A stretch of DNA of 64,000 nucleotides from Geomonas edaphica (GCF_004917075.1 NZ_SSYB01000002.1:145765-209764); one strand, 5' to 3'. Positions 18,750 to 30,146 are shown, counted from the stretch's first letter. The notes: a model not told the origin generated them from the letters alone. Translations and numbers: made by a program.

Positions 18750-19358
18750 ATGCTGCTCGAGATCAACCCTGACAACCCCCAGCCGCGCCTCATCGCCAAG
18801 GTCGTCGAGATCCTGAAAAACGGCGGCGTCGTCGCCTATCCGACCGACACCACATACGGTATCGGCTGCAGCATCTTCAGCAAGAAGGGGATCGAGCGGA
18901 TCTACCAGATCAAGCAGCGCGACAAGAAGAAACCCTTTTCCTTCATCTGCTCCGATATGGCTGAGATCTCACGTTACGCGCGCGTCTCGAACTACGCCTT
19001 CAAGCAGCTGCGTCGTCTGCTCCCAGGGGCGTACACCTTCGTCCTCGAGGCGAACTCGGTGGTTCCCGATCTCGTACAGACAAAGCAGAGGACGGTCGGC
19101 ATCCGCATGCCGGACAACGCGATCTGCCTCGCCATCGTGAAGGAGCTCGGCGCACCCATCGTTACCACGAGCGCCAACCTCTCCGGCGAGGACCCGATCG
19201 GCAACCCGTGGGAGGTCGAGCACGAGCTGGGGAAACAGCTCGACCTGGTGGTGGACGGCGGCGATCTCACCGCCGACGTAAGCTCCGTTGTCAGCCTGAT
19301 CGGCGATCGCCCCGAAGTGCTCCGCAAAGGGGTAGGCGACGTGAGCTGGTGCGAATAG
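18750..19358 (+). CDS. Sua5/YciO/YrdC-type L-threonylcarbamoyladenylate synthase-like protein
   Basis: This 202-residue single-domain protein has the YrdC fold. GGVVAYPTDTTYGIGCSIFSKKGIERIYQIKQRDKKKPFS holds the KxR/SxN-type binding site. The later segments GIRMPDNA and TTSANLSGEDP also match. Members make threonylcarbamoyl-AMP for tRNA t6A, but the YciO branch is of less clear function, and I cannot separate YrdC from YciO by eye. ATG 18750 follows the aminopeptidase stop by 2 bases, so the two are likely co-transcribed. Confidence 0.85.
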   Translation: MLLEINPDNPQPRLIAKVVEILKNGGVVAYPTDTTYGIGCSIFSKKGIERIYQIKQRDKKKPFSFICSDMAEISRYARVSNYAFKQLRRLLPGAYTFVLEANSVVPDLVQTKQRTVGIRMPDNAICLAIVKELGAPIVTTSANLSGEDPIGNPWEVEHELGKQLDLVVDGGDLTADVSSVVSLIGDRPEVLRKGVGDVSWCE

Positions 19359-19381
19359 CGCCGATTCCCTGAGGTTCAACG

Positions 19382-19735
19382 ATGCGTAAAACTACGGTGC
19401 GTCGCGGCATAAAAGCGATCAACGCGGGCCTCATCGCCCTGATCGCAGCCACCTTCTTCCATAGCGAAATCTCCGCCCTCCTCATGCTGGGCATCGCCGG
19501 CGAGGCTCGTCTTACCTTCTTCGGTTTCTTCATGGCCGGGATGCTTGGTGGCTTCGGCGTCCTGGTCGCCGCCCTCGGGCTCGTGCAAGGGAGCGCGGCA
19601 GAGTCCCGGACCCGCCTGCTCCCAAGCTTCATGCTCCTTTTCTCGCTGGTCGTCCTCTTCTTCGTCCTCACCTACACCTGGATCACCACACCGGCTCCGC
19701 CACCCCTCCAGCGTGGCGAAAGCATAACCATATAG
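19382..19735 (+). CDS. Small membrane protein of unknown function
   Basis: This 117-residue protein has three predicted membrane helices: AINAGLIALIAATFF (~residues 13-28), LTFFGFFMAGMLGGFGVLVAALGLV (~44-68) and FMLLFSLVVLFFVLTYTWI (~83-101). It has a basic N-terminus and a Pro-rich tail. GAGG precedes ATG 19382. It sits 23 bp after the Sua5/YciO gene on the same strand and is followed by a weak terminator. I do not recognise the family. Confidence 0.7.
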   Translation: MRKTTVRRGIKAINAGLIALIAATFFHSEISALLMLGIAGEARLTFFGFFMAGMLGGFGVLVAALGLVQGSAAESRTRLLPSFMLLFSLVVLFFVLTYTWITTPAPPPLQRGESITI

Positions 19736-19770
19736 ACCAACCCTGATTCAGGACTGATTCCGGCTGAGGA

Positions 19771-19795
19771 AGGCTTTTCTTAGCCTGTTTTTCTT
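19771..19795 (+). terminator. Weak hairpin terminator before queD
   Basis: AGGCT / AGCCT with a 6-base loop, followed by GTTTTTCTTT. The stem is only five pairs, but it is correctly placed between the membrane-protein gene and queD. Confidence 0.5.
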
Positions 19796-19847
19796 TCCCG
19801 TTCATGATATATTGCAACCGATAAAAATAATTAAAAGGGAGGGTGGC

Positions 19848-20216
19848 ATGTTTCGTCTCACCATTCACACTGCGTTTGCCGCAGCCCACAACCTGATCAA
19901 CTACCAGGGGGACTGCGAGAACCTGCACGGCCACAACTGGAAGGTGGAGGTCTCCATCACCACCGACGAACTCGACAAGGCCGGTCTCGGCATCGACTTC
20001 AAGATCCTCAAGAAGGAAACCAACAACCTTTTGAAGACGCTCGATCACAAGTACCTGAACGAGCTCGCACCGTTTTCCGAGATCTCCCCGTCATCCGAGA
20101 ACATCGCCCGCTACCTGTACCATGAGCTGACCAAGATCTTCGGGTCGGACAAGGTGAAGGTCGAGATGGTCACGGTCTGGGAATCGGACTTTGCCGCTGC
20201 GAGCTACTATGAGTAA
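19848..20216 (+). CDS. queD: 6-carboxy-5,6,7,8-tetrahydropterin synthase
   Basis: This 122-residue enzyme carries out the second step of queuosine (7-deazaguanine) synthesis, from dihydroneopterin triphosphate. The zinc ligands are visible as His14, His27 and His29 (HGHNWKVEV), with catalytic Cys23 in GDCENLHGH. ATG 19848 is preceded by AGGGAGG. The upstream 12-codon extension is not family-like. It overlaps queE by 8 bp. Confidence 0.95.
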   Translation: MFRLTIHTAFAAAHNLINYQGDCENLHGHNWKVEVSITTDELDKAGLGIDFKILKKETNNLLKTLDHKYLNELAPFSEISPSSENIARYLYHELTKIFGSDKVKVEMVTVWESDFAAASYYE

Positions 20217-20961
20217 GCTGCAGGCCCCCCTGGTAGAATGCTTCTCCTCCATTCAGGGGGAGGGGGTGCTGGTAGGCCTGCGCCAGGTCTTTCTCCGTTT
20301 TGCCGGCTGCAACCTGAACTGCAGCTTCTGCGACACCCCGGGGATGTCCGCCGTTCCGCAGGAGTGCCTCCTGGAGCTCACCCCCGGGCGGCGCGACTTT
20401 CAGAAGGTGCCGAACCCGGTCACGCTCGAGCGGGTCGCAACACTTCTCGAGAGCTGGGGTGCCGCCTGGCCTGGCATCCACCACTCGATCAGCATCACCG
20501 GCGGTGAGCCGCTTCTTTACGGCGCCCTTCTGGAGGAGTGGCTTCCGGAGCTGAGAAAGCTACTCCCCATCTACCTGGAGACCAACGGGACGCTTCCCGA
20601 GGCCCTGGCACCGCTCATCCCGCACCTGGACAGCATCGGCATGGACATCAAGCTCCCTTCCGCCTCCGGGTGCCCGGAGCTGTGGGACCAGCACCATGCC
20701 TTCCTGGAACTGGCGGCGATGAAGGATGTCTTCGTGAAGATAGTCGTCGACCAGAGCACCGAGGAGTGGGAGATCCGTCGCTCCTGCGCCATGATCGGTG
20801 CGGTGGACCCCGCCATACCGCTCATACTGCAGCCGTTGACGCGGGAGGACGGAACCATCGGCATCACCGCCCAGCGGGCTCTCGAACTCCAGGAACTCTG
20901 CACCTCCCTGAAGGAGGTCCGCGTCATCCCGCAGACCCACAAGTTCATGGGGCAGCTTTAG
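20209..20961 (+). CDS. queE: 7-carboxy-7-deazaguanine synthase (radical SAM)
   Basis: This 250-residue radical-SAM enzyme catalyses the third step of 7-deazaguanine synthesis, converting the QueD product to CDG. The iron-sulfur motif is CNLNCSFC (Cys34, Cys38, Cys41), and SIQGEG near residue 15 and ITGGEPLL are typical of QueE. ATG 20209 lies inside queD, suggesting coupled translation. queC is not in this window. A strong terminator follows. Confidence 0.93.
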   Translation: MSKLQAPLVECFSSIQGEGVLVGLRQVFLRFAGCNLNCSFCDTPGMSAVPQECLLELTPGRRDFQKVPNPVTLERVATLLESWGAAWPGIHHSISITGGEPLLYGALLEEWLPELRKLLPIYLETNGTLPEALAPLIPHLDSIGMDIKLPSASGCPELWDQHHAFLELAAMKDVFVKIVVDQSTEEWEIRRSCAMIGAVDPAIPLILQPLTREDGTIGITAQRALELQELCTSLKEVRVIPQTHKFMGQL

Positions 20962-20996
20962 TTCTCTTGCTTGGCCGGCAGATACGGAATCGATTG

Positions 20997-21028
20997 GGGG
21001 CGCCTTTCCGGGCGCCCCTTTCCTTTTT
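20997..21028 (+). terminator. Rho-independent terminator after queE
   Basis: GGGGCGCC (20997-21004) and GGCGCCCC (21011-21018) form a perfect stem with a 6-base loop, followed by TTTCCTTTTT. Confidence 0.9.
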
Positions 21029-21079
21029 ACGGCCCGGCCGATATAATGAGTGGCTGTTGCTTCCCAGGAGGTTCCCGCT

Positions 21080-22024
21080 TTGCCCAAACCAGCCAAAGTA
21101 GACGAGATGAACGCGGTACTCGAAGAGCTCTCCAGCCAGCACCTGAAGGGTAAGGTGAGGGCGCTCCGCCTGAGCCTCATGGCCCTTTTGACCGGTGGCC
21201 ACATCCTACTCGAGGATATCCCGGGGCTTGGCAAGACCACCATGGCGCTCGCCTTCGCCAGCGCGCTGGGCCTTTCCTTCGGGCGCGTCCAGTGCACCAG
21301 TGACCTCCTCCCCTCCGACATCACCGGCCTCTCCGTCTTCGACCGCACCGAGGGGCGCTTCAACTTCATCAAAGGGCCGATCTTCAACAACATCGTCCTC
21401 ATCGATGAGGTGAACCGCGCCATGCCTAAGACCCAGAGCGCCCTGCTCGAGGCGATGGAGGAGCGGCGCGTAACCGTCGAGGGGGTGACCTACCAGCTCC
21501 CCGAGCCGTTCATGGTGCTCGCCACCCAGAACCCGGTCGAGCAGGTGGGGACCTATCCCCTCCCCGAATCGCAGATGGACCGCTTCCTGATCAGGACCGG
21601 CATCGGCTATCCTCCGGAGGAGGTCGAGAAGGGGATCTTAAGGCAGGGGAGCATAAGGAACGAGATCCTCCACATCCCACCCCTCTTGCAGCACGAAGAC
21701 CTCGTCGAGGCGATCCGCACCGTGAGGGAGCAGGTTTACGTGGGCGAGAAGGTGACCGACTACATCTACGCCATCATCAAGGCGACCCGGACCCATCCGC
21801 TTGTCCAGACCGGGCTTTCCACCCGCGGCGGCATCGGCATGGTGGACGTCGCCAAGGCCGCAGCCTACCTGCACGGCCGGGATTTCGTGGCACCCGAGGA
21901 CGTACGTGACGTGGTGCATGCGGTCTGCCCGCACCGCCTCATCTTCCGCCCGGAGCACGAAGGGGTGGACAAGGAGCACGTATTAAACGCAATACTGAAA
22001 GAAATACCCCTCCCGCTCACATAA
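21080..22024 (+). CDS. moxR: MoxR family AAA+ ATPase
   Basis: This 314-residue AAA+ ATPase is of the chaperone-like MoxR type. The Walker A motif is EDIPGLGKTT, the Walker B motif is NIVLIDEVNRA, and sensor 1 is in MVLATQNPVEQVGTYPLPESQMDRF. I prefer TTG 21080 as start because AGGAGG lies 8 bases upstream; GTG 21050 is in frame but has no ribosome site. It is the first gene of a moxR-DUF58-transglutaminase operon, whose MoxR members are thought to assist folding or metal insertion of partners. Targets are unknown. Confidence 0.93.
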   Translation: MPKPAKVDEMNAVLEELSSQHLKGKVRALRLSLMALLTGGHILLEDIPGLGKTTMALAFASALGLSFGRVQCTSDLLPSDITGLSVFDRTEGRFNFIKGPIFNNIVLIDEVNRAMPKTQSALLEAMEERRVTVEGVTYQLPEPFMVLATQNPVEQVGTYPLPESQMDRFLIRTGIGYPPEEVEKGILRQGSIRNEILHIPPLLQHEDLVEAIRTVREQVYVGEKVTDYIYAIIKATRTHPLVQTGLSTRGGIGMVDVAKAAAYLHGRDFVAPEDVRDVVHAVCPHRLIFRPEHEGVDKEHVLNAILKEIPLPLT

Positions 22025-22887
22025 GGCTCACCAAGGGGGGCGGGCTCTACGTTGCCTCCACGCTGCTTCTCGGCGTCTCTGCGGTCAACACCGGCAACAA
22101 CCTTCTCTTCCTGATCGTCGCCGCGATGCTCTCTTTCATGGCGGTAACCGGGGTGCTGGGGTGGCTGAACATCCGCAGCATCGTCCTCAGCGTGCGGCTG
22201 CCGGACGAGGTCTATGCCGGCACCGAAACGCTCCTGCCGGTCGTCGCGGAAAACGGCAAGCGCTTCCTCCCGTCCTTCCTGATCAGGGTGACCCTGATGG
22301 GGAACTCCACGAGCTTCACCCTCCTTGAACGCAACCGTCCGCAGAACGCGGCGCTCCTTCTCTCGTTTCGCGAGCGCGGTCCCCTTAAACTTCCAGACGC
22401 CACGGTGAGTTCCCCGTTCCCGGTCAACTTCTTCGTGCGCGCCACGGCGGTCCATCTGCCGGTTGAGGGAACCGTCTTTCCGGCACCGCGCCCCGTGCTG
22501 GTACCGGCACCGGGGGGGACGCCCGACGCGGGGGAGGCGGTTTCCGCGGCAGCATCCGGCTACGACGGCGAGCTAGCCAAGATCTCCGACTACCGCGGCG
22601 GCGAACCGCTGAAGCTCATCCACTGGCGCCTCTCCGCGAAGCACGAGGTCTTCAAGGTGAAGGAGCTCACGGCGACCGCGGCGGAGCCGCTTATCATCGA
22701 CCTCGACGCGGTGCCGGGGCGCGACCTGGAAGAGCGCCTCTCCTACGGCACTTTCCTCGTGAACCGGCTGGCGCGGTCGGGGCGGCCGGTCGGACTCAAG
22801 CTCGGGGAGCGCGTCGTCCCCCCGGGCACCACCCGGTCACATCGGCTCAAACTGCTCACGGAGCTTGCCCTATATGGTAAGGGTTGA
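21982..22887 (+). CDS. DUF58 membrane-anchored protein; probably non-canonical start
   Basis: From residue ~14 the frame reads HIRLTKGGGLYVASTLLLGVSAVNTGNNLLFLIVAAML, the conserved N-terminal membrane segment of DUF58 proteins. A second helix (SFMAVTGVLGWL) follows, then a soluble domain with the DUF58 signature (KISDYRGGEPLKLIHWRLSAK). The first ATG in frame is 22126, which would delete the first helix, and no ATG, GTG or TTG lies upstream. ATT 21982 has AAGGAG five bases before it, overlaps moxR by 43 bp, and is my preferred but unproven start. Partner of MoxR and the transglutaminase. Confidence 0.8.
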   Translation: MKRNTERNTPPAHIRLTKGGGLYVASTLLLGVSAVNTGNNLLFLIVAAMLSFMAVTGVLGWLNIRSIVLSVRLPDEVYAGTETLLPVVAENGKRFLPSFLIRVTLMGNSTSFTLLERNRPQNAALLLSFRERGPLKLPDATVSSPFPVNFFVRATAVHLPVEGTVFPAPRPVLVPAPGGTPDAGEAVSAAASGYDGELAKISDYRGGEPLKLIHWRLSAKHEVFKVKELTATAAEPLIIDLDAVPGRDLEERLSYGTFLVNRLARSGRPVGLKLGERVVPPGTTRSHRLKLLTELALYGKG

Positions 22888-24760
22888 TCTTTTTCTCAGT
22901 GGGCTCACCGCCTGCATCGCGCTTATCGGGTACCTCCCCCTGCTCGCGCACCTGGGCCTCTTCGCACGGGTTTTCTTCCCCGCCGCGCTGCTTGCCGGGG
23001 TGTACCTGTACTACAGCGGACGCGCGCTGCCGGGGCGGGTGCTCACCCCGTTCTCGATACTCCTCTTTATCTACCTAGCCTCCGGTTTCAGTGTCAGCCG
23101 GCTCGTCCCGGTCACCGCCGACCTCCTCGTCGTCTTCCTCGGGGTGAGGCTACTCGGAGAGCGCAGCGGACGCCATTACCTGCAGGCGTTCGCGCTCTCC
23201 CTCTTCTGCCTCGCCGCTTCCTCGCTCTTCGAGATGTCGGCGCTCTTTCTCGTCTACCTCTTTGCCCTGCTTCTCCTTCTTGCCGTGGCGCTGGTGCTCC
23301 TCACCTTCCATGCCCAGGACGAGGCGATCCTTCTCACCCGGTACGAAGCGAAGAAGGTGGTGACGGTGGCGCTTCTCATGCCGGTGGTCGCGTTGCCGCT
23401 GCTTCTTTTCTTCTTCTTCATCCTCCCGAGGACGCAGTACCCGCTCTGGAACTTCCTTAAGACTCCGGCGGAGAAGCGGATCGGGTTCTCTGACACGGTG
23501 AAGCCGGGGAGCGCCCCCGCGGTCAGCGCGGTGAAGGGGGTGGTGCTGCGGGCCCTCTCGCCAAAAGTCCCAGAAGAGAAGCTTTACTGGCGCGGCGTGG
23601 TGCTGAACTCCTTCAAAAACGACGCCTGGGTCAGGAAGGGGGTGCCAGGGGAAATCGACAGCGTCCCGGCCGGTGAGCGGGTGACGCAGGAGATCTACCC
23701 CGAGCGGTCACAAAGCGCCTATCTCCCCGCGCTGAACGTCGGGCGCGCCGTCTCGGGGCTGCGCAACGATGCCTCGACCGACGGCGTGTTCGTCGCGAGT
23801 CGCCCCTTGGACCAGAAGGTGAAGTACGTGGCCGAGTCGGCGCTGAGCGACGTCATCCGGGTGCGGGGGCTGGACCGTGCCTTCTACCTCGAACTTCCCG
23901 GCAACATATCGCAGAGGATGAGGGCCAAAGGGCGGGAGGTGGCGCAAAAAGGGGTAAGTACCACTCAGCGCATGCGGCTTCTGGAGAACTTCTTCCGGGG
24001 GCAGCGGCTCACCTACGCCAACAGTGGCATGGCCGTCGGTGCTGACCCGCTGGACTCCTTCCTTTTCGACAAGAAGCGGGGCAACTGCGAGTATTTCGCC
24101 TCGAGCTACGCGATACTGCTGCGCCTGGCCGGGGTTCCGTCACGTCTCGTAGGCGGTTACCGCGGCGGGATCTACAACGACATCGGGGGGTACTACCTCG
24201 TCACCGAGGATATGGCGCACGTCTGGGTCGAGGCGTACGAGGATGGGGTGGGGTGGCGCTTCGTCGACCCGAGCGCGTGGGCGCTGGGGGCGGTGCGCGG
24301 CACGCAGGCCGCAGGATTTGCCAAATACGTGGACATGGCCGGCTTTTACTGGGACAAGGCGGTGGTTACCTACGACCTGGAAAAACAGATCGCCTTGGTG
24401 CGCGAGGCTGGGAGCAGGGTGCGCAACCTGCGCCTTCCCGAAAAGAGTGGCAAAGGGTTCCTCATCGTCATGCTCGTCGTAGTGCCGCTCGCCCTCGTGG
24501 TGGTCTGGATCCGGCGCCGCCCACCGAGCGTGGAGGCCCGCCTGTTGCGGCGCATGCTCCGCGTCGTTACTAGACGTCATCCGGGGGGCATAGGGGACGG
24601 GGAGGGGCTCTTCGAACTTGCCGCGCGTCTTGACGACCCGCACCTGAAGCGCTTCGTCTCGATATACGGAGGTGCCGTGTATTGCGACCGCTCCTTGAGC
24701 CGGGAAGAGGTGACGCAGTTGGAGGAAATCATCCGGCTTGCGTCCCAGCATCTTCCTTGA
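22874..24760 (+). CDS. TgpA-like membrane transglutaminase (DUF3488 plus transglutaminase core)
   Basis: This 628-residue protein has about six N-terminal membrane helices (1-~190), an exported transglutaminase-like domain, one more helix (GFLIVMLVVVPLALVVVWI, ~530-550) and a cytoplasmic C-terminal domain. The catalytic triad is intact: Cys near 405 in GNCEYFASSYAILLRLAGVPSRLVGGY, His near 449 in HVWVEAY, and Asp near 463 in FVDPSAW. ATG 22874 overlaps the DUF58 stop by 14 bp. The MoxR-DUF58-TgpA trio is widespread. Its substrate is not established for this group. Confidence 0.88.
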   Translation: MVRVDLFLSGLTACIALIGYLPLLAHLGLFARVFFPAALLAGVYLYYSGRALPGRVLTPFSILLFIYLASGFSVSRLVPVTADLLVVFLGVRLLGERSGRHYLQAFALSLFCLAASSLFEMSALFLVYLFALLLLLAVALVLLTFHAQDEAILLTRYEAKKVVTVALLMPVVALPLLLFFFFILPRTQYPLWNFLKTPAEKRIGFSDTVKPGSAPAVSAVKGVVLRALSPKVPEEKLYWRGVVLNSFKNDAWVRKGVPGEIDSVPAGERVTQEIYPERSQSAYLPALNVGRAVSGLRNDASTDGVFVASRPLDQKVKYVAESALSDVIRVRGLDRAFYLELPGNISQRMRAKGREVAQKGVSTTQRMRLLENFFRGQRLTYANSGMAVGADPLDSFLFDKKRGNCEYFASSYAILLRLAGVPSRLVGGYRGGIYNDIGGYYLVTEDMAHVWVEAYEDGVGWRFVDPSAWALGAVRGTQAAGFAKYVDMAGFYWDKAVVTYDLEKQIALVREAGSRVRNLRLPEKSGKGFLIVMLVVVPLALVVVWIRRRPPSVEARLLRRMLRVVTRRHPGGIGDGEGLFELAARLDDPHLKRFVSIYGGAVYCDRSLSREEVTQLEEIIRLASQHLP

Positions 24761-24821
24761 CATAACGGGCACTTTGCTTTAGTTTTAGGTTTCCAATTTT
24801 CAGGCGGTAAGAGGCGTTAAC

Positions 24822-26615
24822 TTGGCTTCCAAAAAAGACAAAATTCTGGAGAGCGCACAAAAGTTCGTGCTCAAGGGGCAGATCGACAAGGCGATCAAGG
24901 ACTACCAGCAGGTGGTCGCCATGGAGCCCAACGATATCAGGTATCGGCAGCGCCTGGCCGAGCTTCTGGTGCGCGACAACCGCAAGGAAGAAGCGATACA
25001 GCAGTACGAAGATATCGGCAAGCATTACGCCGACAACTGTTACTACCTTAAGGCGATCGCCATCTACAAGCAGATCCAGCGACTCAATCCTGGCAGCATC
25101 CCAACCGCCCTCAATATCGCCTGGCTGAATCATCAGCAGGGGCTCATCGGCAACGCCTTGGCCGAATACAGCCAGGTTGCCGCCCAATACGAGAAAGAAA
25201 ACCTACCTAAGGAGGCGCTCAAGGTAGTTGAGAAGATGCTGGAGGTAGATCACGAGCATGCCGCCACCCGTCTCAAGTACGCCGAACTCCTTCATGTCAC
25301 CGGCGCCCATGAACAGTCCCGGCAGGCTTACCAGGATCTAGCCGCCGCGCTCAGCGCGAAGGGACTGCGCGACGAGGCTGCTTCGGTTTCTGCACGCCTC
25401 ACCGAGCTCTTCCCTGAGCATCTGCAAGCGCCACCGGCAAGTGTTACCGCTGAAGCGGTGGAGGCGTCCCTGCCTTCAGACCCTCTTGGGGGAGTAGAGG
25501 GGATCACTGCTGCCGCGGCGCAGCCTGCAGTGTGGGAAATCCAGGAGCCGGCCGACGAGCCGGAGCTTCCCGAGTGGGACAGCGAGGAGACCGAGCTCCC
25601 CGACCCCTTTGCACCCGCATCGGCAGCGCAGGAGGCGGATGTTCCGGCCCCGGTCGAGGCGCCGTCCCCGTGGGAGGCCGCGCCCGCACCCGAAGCTGCC
25701 GCAACGGAGACCGCCTGGGAGGAGGAGATCGAGCTCGATCTGGGCGATGACCTCTTCGAAGCCCCCGAGGAAGCCACGCCGGTGGCGCCCCCGGTCCTAA
25801 GCGTACCCGAGCCTGCACCAGTTGAAGAGCCTGAGGCTGTGGTAACCGAGCTCGAGCTTCCCATGGAATTATCAATGGAGCTCGATTTCGATGAGGCGGC
25901 GGAGTCGGTCGAGGAGCCGGAAGAGGAAGCGCAACCTGCGGTCGAGCTCGATATCGAAGAGGAAGAGTCGCTGGAGCTCACCTTGCCGCAGGACGCCTCC
26001 CCCTTCGGAGACTTCGAGTGGGAGAGCGAACCGGAAGAGTTGGCGGAGGTGGAGCCGTTGCACCCGGAAAAGGTCGAGCTGGCTGAGGCTGAGCCGTTCG
26101 AGGCGCAGTGGCTCGAGGAACCGGAAGCCGTCTCTTTGGAGTCAGTCGAGTCGCATGGGTGGGAGGAGATCTATCCCGAGGCGGCGGCAGGCGACGGTGC
26201 CGAGATTGACCTCATGGAGTTGGAAAGTCACTACGACCTGGGGATCGGCTACAAGGAGATGGGGATGTACGCGGGTGCTATAAAGGAGCTGGAGATCGCT
26301 GCCGCGAACCCGCAGCGCCGTTTCGCCTGCCTGACCCTGCAGGCCATCTGTTACCGGGAAAAAGGAGAGCCGGACCGCGCGGAGGAACTGCTGCGGCGTG
26401 GCCTCGCGCTGAGCGTGATCTCAAGAGACGAGCGCATCGCCCTCAGCTACGAGCTGGCGGTGCTTTTCGAGGGGACCGGCAGGACCGAGGAGGCGATCGA
26501 GTTCTACCGCGAGGTGGTGCGGGGCAATCCCGCCTACCAGGACGCCTCGGACCGGCTTTTCGCCCTCTCCGGTGAGGAGTCTATCGACATCATCGATCTA
26601 GAACTGGAAGAGTAG
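24822..26615 (+). CDS. TPR-repeat protein with long acidic linker
   Basis: This 597-residue protein has three parts. Residues 1-~200 are tetratricopeptide repeats (KAIKDYQQVVAMEPND, EAIQQYEDIGKHY). Residues ~200-455 form a Glu/Pro/Ala-rich, strongly acidic low-complexity linker. Residues ~460-590 are further TPRs (YDLGIGYKEMGMYAGAIKELEIAA, RTEEAIEFYREVVRGNP). There is no signal peptide. The start is TTG 24822, with the family-like MASKKDKILESAQKF. It converges with the TonB-like gene, 4 bp between stops. It is probably a scaffold; partners are unknown. Confidence 0.8.
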   Translation: MASKKDKILESAQKFVLKGQIDKAIKDYQQVVAMEPNDIRYRQRLAELLVRDNRKEEAIQQYEDIGKHYADNCYYLKAIAIYKQIQRLNPGSIPTALNIAWLNHQQGLIGNALAEYSQVAAQYEKENLPKEALKVVEKMLEVDHEHAATRLKYAELLHVTGAHEQSRQAYQDLAAALSAKGLRDEAASVSARLTELFPEHLQAPPASVTAEAVEASLPSDPLGGVEGITAAAAQPAVWEIQEPADEPELPEWDSEETELPDPFAPASAAQEADVPAPVEAPSPWEAAPAPEAAATETAWEEEIELDLGDDLFEAPEEATPVAPPVLSVPEPAPVEEPEAVVTELELPMELSMELDFDEAAESVEEPEEEAQPAVELDIEEEESLELTLPQDASPFGDFEWESEPEELAEVEPLHPEKVELAEAEPFEAQWLEEPEAVSLESVESHGWEEIYPEAAAGDGAEIDLMELESHYDLGIGYKEMGMYAGAIKELEIAAANPQRRFACLTLQAICYREKGEPDRAEELLRRGLALSVISRDERIALSYELAVLFEGTGRTEEAIEFYREVVRGNPAYQDASDRLFALSGEESIDIIDLELEE

Positions 26616-26619
26616 CCAG

Positions 26620-27408
26620 CTACCAGGACATCAGGTTTAGTGGCGGGACTAGCCGGATCGGCGCCATGAATACGTCTGCGGTGTAGCTTTCGGGGACCGG
26701 CGGGAGCGGGCCAGCGCTTTCCAGCATCTTCTGCACCGCCCGGTCGTACACGATGTTGCCAGAACTGATCATGATGTTGCTGCCTAGGATCCGACCGCTC
26801 CTGTCAATCATCAGGTTCACCACGATCGTCTTCACCTTGTCGTCCTTCTGCTCCAGCCACCACTTCTCGTTGACCCCCTGCAGGACGTTCTGGTAGTACT
26901 CCTTGATGTCGGGACGCAGAGAATCGCCGTCGCTGAGCGCTTTGAAAAACCCCTTGGTAAGCCCCATTCCGAACGAGCTTTTCGTCTCCTCCACCGCGGC
27001 CTGCGCAGGGGTGGGAGGAACGGGGGATGCCACCTGCTTTGCCGCCTGCGGAAGCTCACGTGCGGGGGGCGTTTCCGGAAGCGGTTCGGCTTCTTCGTCC
27101 GACTTCATCGGCTGCGGTATCGGTTCGGGCTGCGGTTTTACCGCCGGTGCGGCGGGCGCGGGGATGGATTTCAGATCGACGTAGGTGACAGCGGGGCGAG
27201 GCGGTGCTCCGCCACCACCACTGGGAAGACCCACGAGGACGACGGCCAGGACCGTGTGCAGAAACAGCGATGCGGCCAGCCCGAGGACGAACTGCTTGTT
27301 CGGCCTTAGCGTGTACTCCTCTTCCTCGAGCGGATCCAGTGCATCTTCCATGGTGACGGCACGTCCTTCTTCCCCGGTAGGGGATTTTTTGCGTTTAGCG
27401 TCCGTCAT
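26620..27408 (-). CDS. TonB family protein (energy transducer or TolA/TonB-like)
   Basis: This 262-residue protein has one N-terminal membrane helix (QFVLGLAASLFLHTVLAVVLVGL, ~29-51 after a basic/acidic head). A Pro-rich periplasmic spacer (PAPAAPAVKPQPEPIPQP) leads to a C-terminal TonB-type domain (TIVVNLMIDRSGRILGSNIMISSGNIVYDRAVQKMLESAGPLPPVP). Such proteins couple proton-motive force from ExbB/ExbD to outer-membrane transporters, or act as TolA. No exbBD genes are adjacent. ATG 27406-27408 gives a sensible start; an upstream GTG adds 11 poor residues. Confidence 0.82.
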   Translation of the reverse strand: MTDAKRKKSPTGEEGRAVTMEDALDPLEEEEYTLRPNKQFVLGLAASLFLHTVLAVVLVGLPSGGGGAPPRPAVTYVDLKSIPAPAAPAVKPQPEPIPQPMKSDEEAEPLPETPPARELPQAAKQVASPVPPTPAQAAVEETKSSFGMGLTKGFFKALSDGDSLRPDIKEYYQNVLQGVNEKWWLEQKDDKVKTIVVNLMIDRSGRILGSNIMISSGNIVYDRAVQKMLESAGPLPPVPESYTADVFMAPIRLVPPLNLMSW

Positions 27409-27496
27409 GTATAGCAAATTAGCCGCGCCGCTGGCAACCAAAGAAAGGCGTTTACGTCAAAGCAACGGCTAGATGGCTACGAAGCGCCATAGCTGA

Positions 27497-27545
27497 CCTC
27501 AGGCTCCCCCCTTTGCGAAGGAGGGACGGGGGGGATTTGCTTTGA
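27497..27545 (-). repeat. C/G-rich inverted repeat, copy 1
   Basis: Read on the minus strand it begins AAATCCCCCCGTCCC, then has CTTCGCAAAGGGGGGAGC and AGGTCA. A near-identical copy on the plus strand lies at 45164-45213, so this is a dispersed intergenic element. It lies in the TonB-maeB gap. Confidence 0.7.
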
Positions 27546-27556
27546 AGAACCAAAAC

Positions 27557-27582
27557 AAAAGGGACCCCGAAAGGTCCCTTTT
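27557..27582 (-). terminator. Rho-independent terminator of maeB
   Basis: AAAAGGGACC / GGTCCCTTTT with a 6-base loop; on the minus strand the stem is followed by a T-rich run. It lies 26 bp past the maeB stop. Confidence 0.85.
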
Positions 27583-27607
27583 GACGTTCTAGTTGAATTT
27601 CCGCAGA

Positions 27608-29857
<2,250 letters not shown>

Positions 29858-30081
29858 GGTATCCTCCTCGGTCAGTATGGTGAGGGTGATCTTTTTAGAC
29901 TGGAGAAAGCGGCGTAAGCGCTGGTTCTTTAACAGGAGATGCAGTGACGGAAATGGATGTTGTGGTGGGGTCGCGAAATTATAGCATGACACGTCCGGTC
30001 CACAATGACCGTGCAGGAAACGAGAATCAGTGCCGGACCTCCTCAAGTTTCAGCTCGTCTTCTTGCAATGTCATGGCGGGG

Positions 30082-30109
30082 TTGTAAATTGAGAGAGTTT
30101 GGTTATAAT
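30082..30109 (+). promoter_or_regulatory. Probable sigma-70 promoter of the HIT-ROK operon
   Basis: TTGTAA (30082-30087), a 16-bp spacer and a perfect TATAAT (30104-30109), 37 bp upstream of the HIT gene start. Confidence 0.6.
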
Positions 30110-30146
30110 CAGCCGGCTTTTGACAGGACATCCGGCAGGAGGAGTC

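Noticed and set aside
19736..19847. preQ1 riboswitch before queD
   Set aside because: No preQ1 aptamer core is present; the structure seen is a weak terminator.
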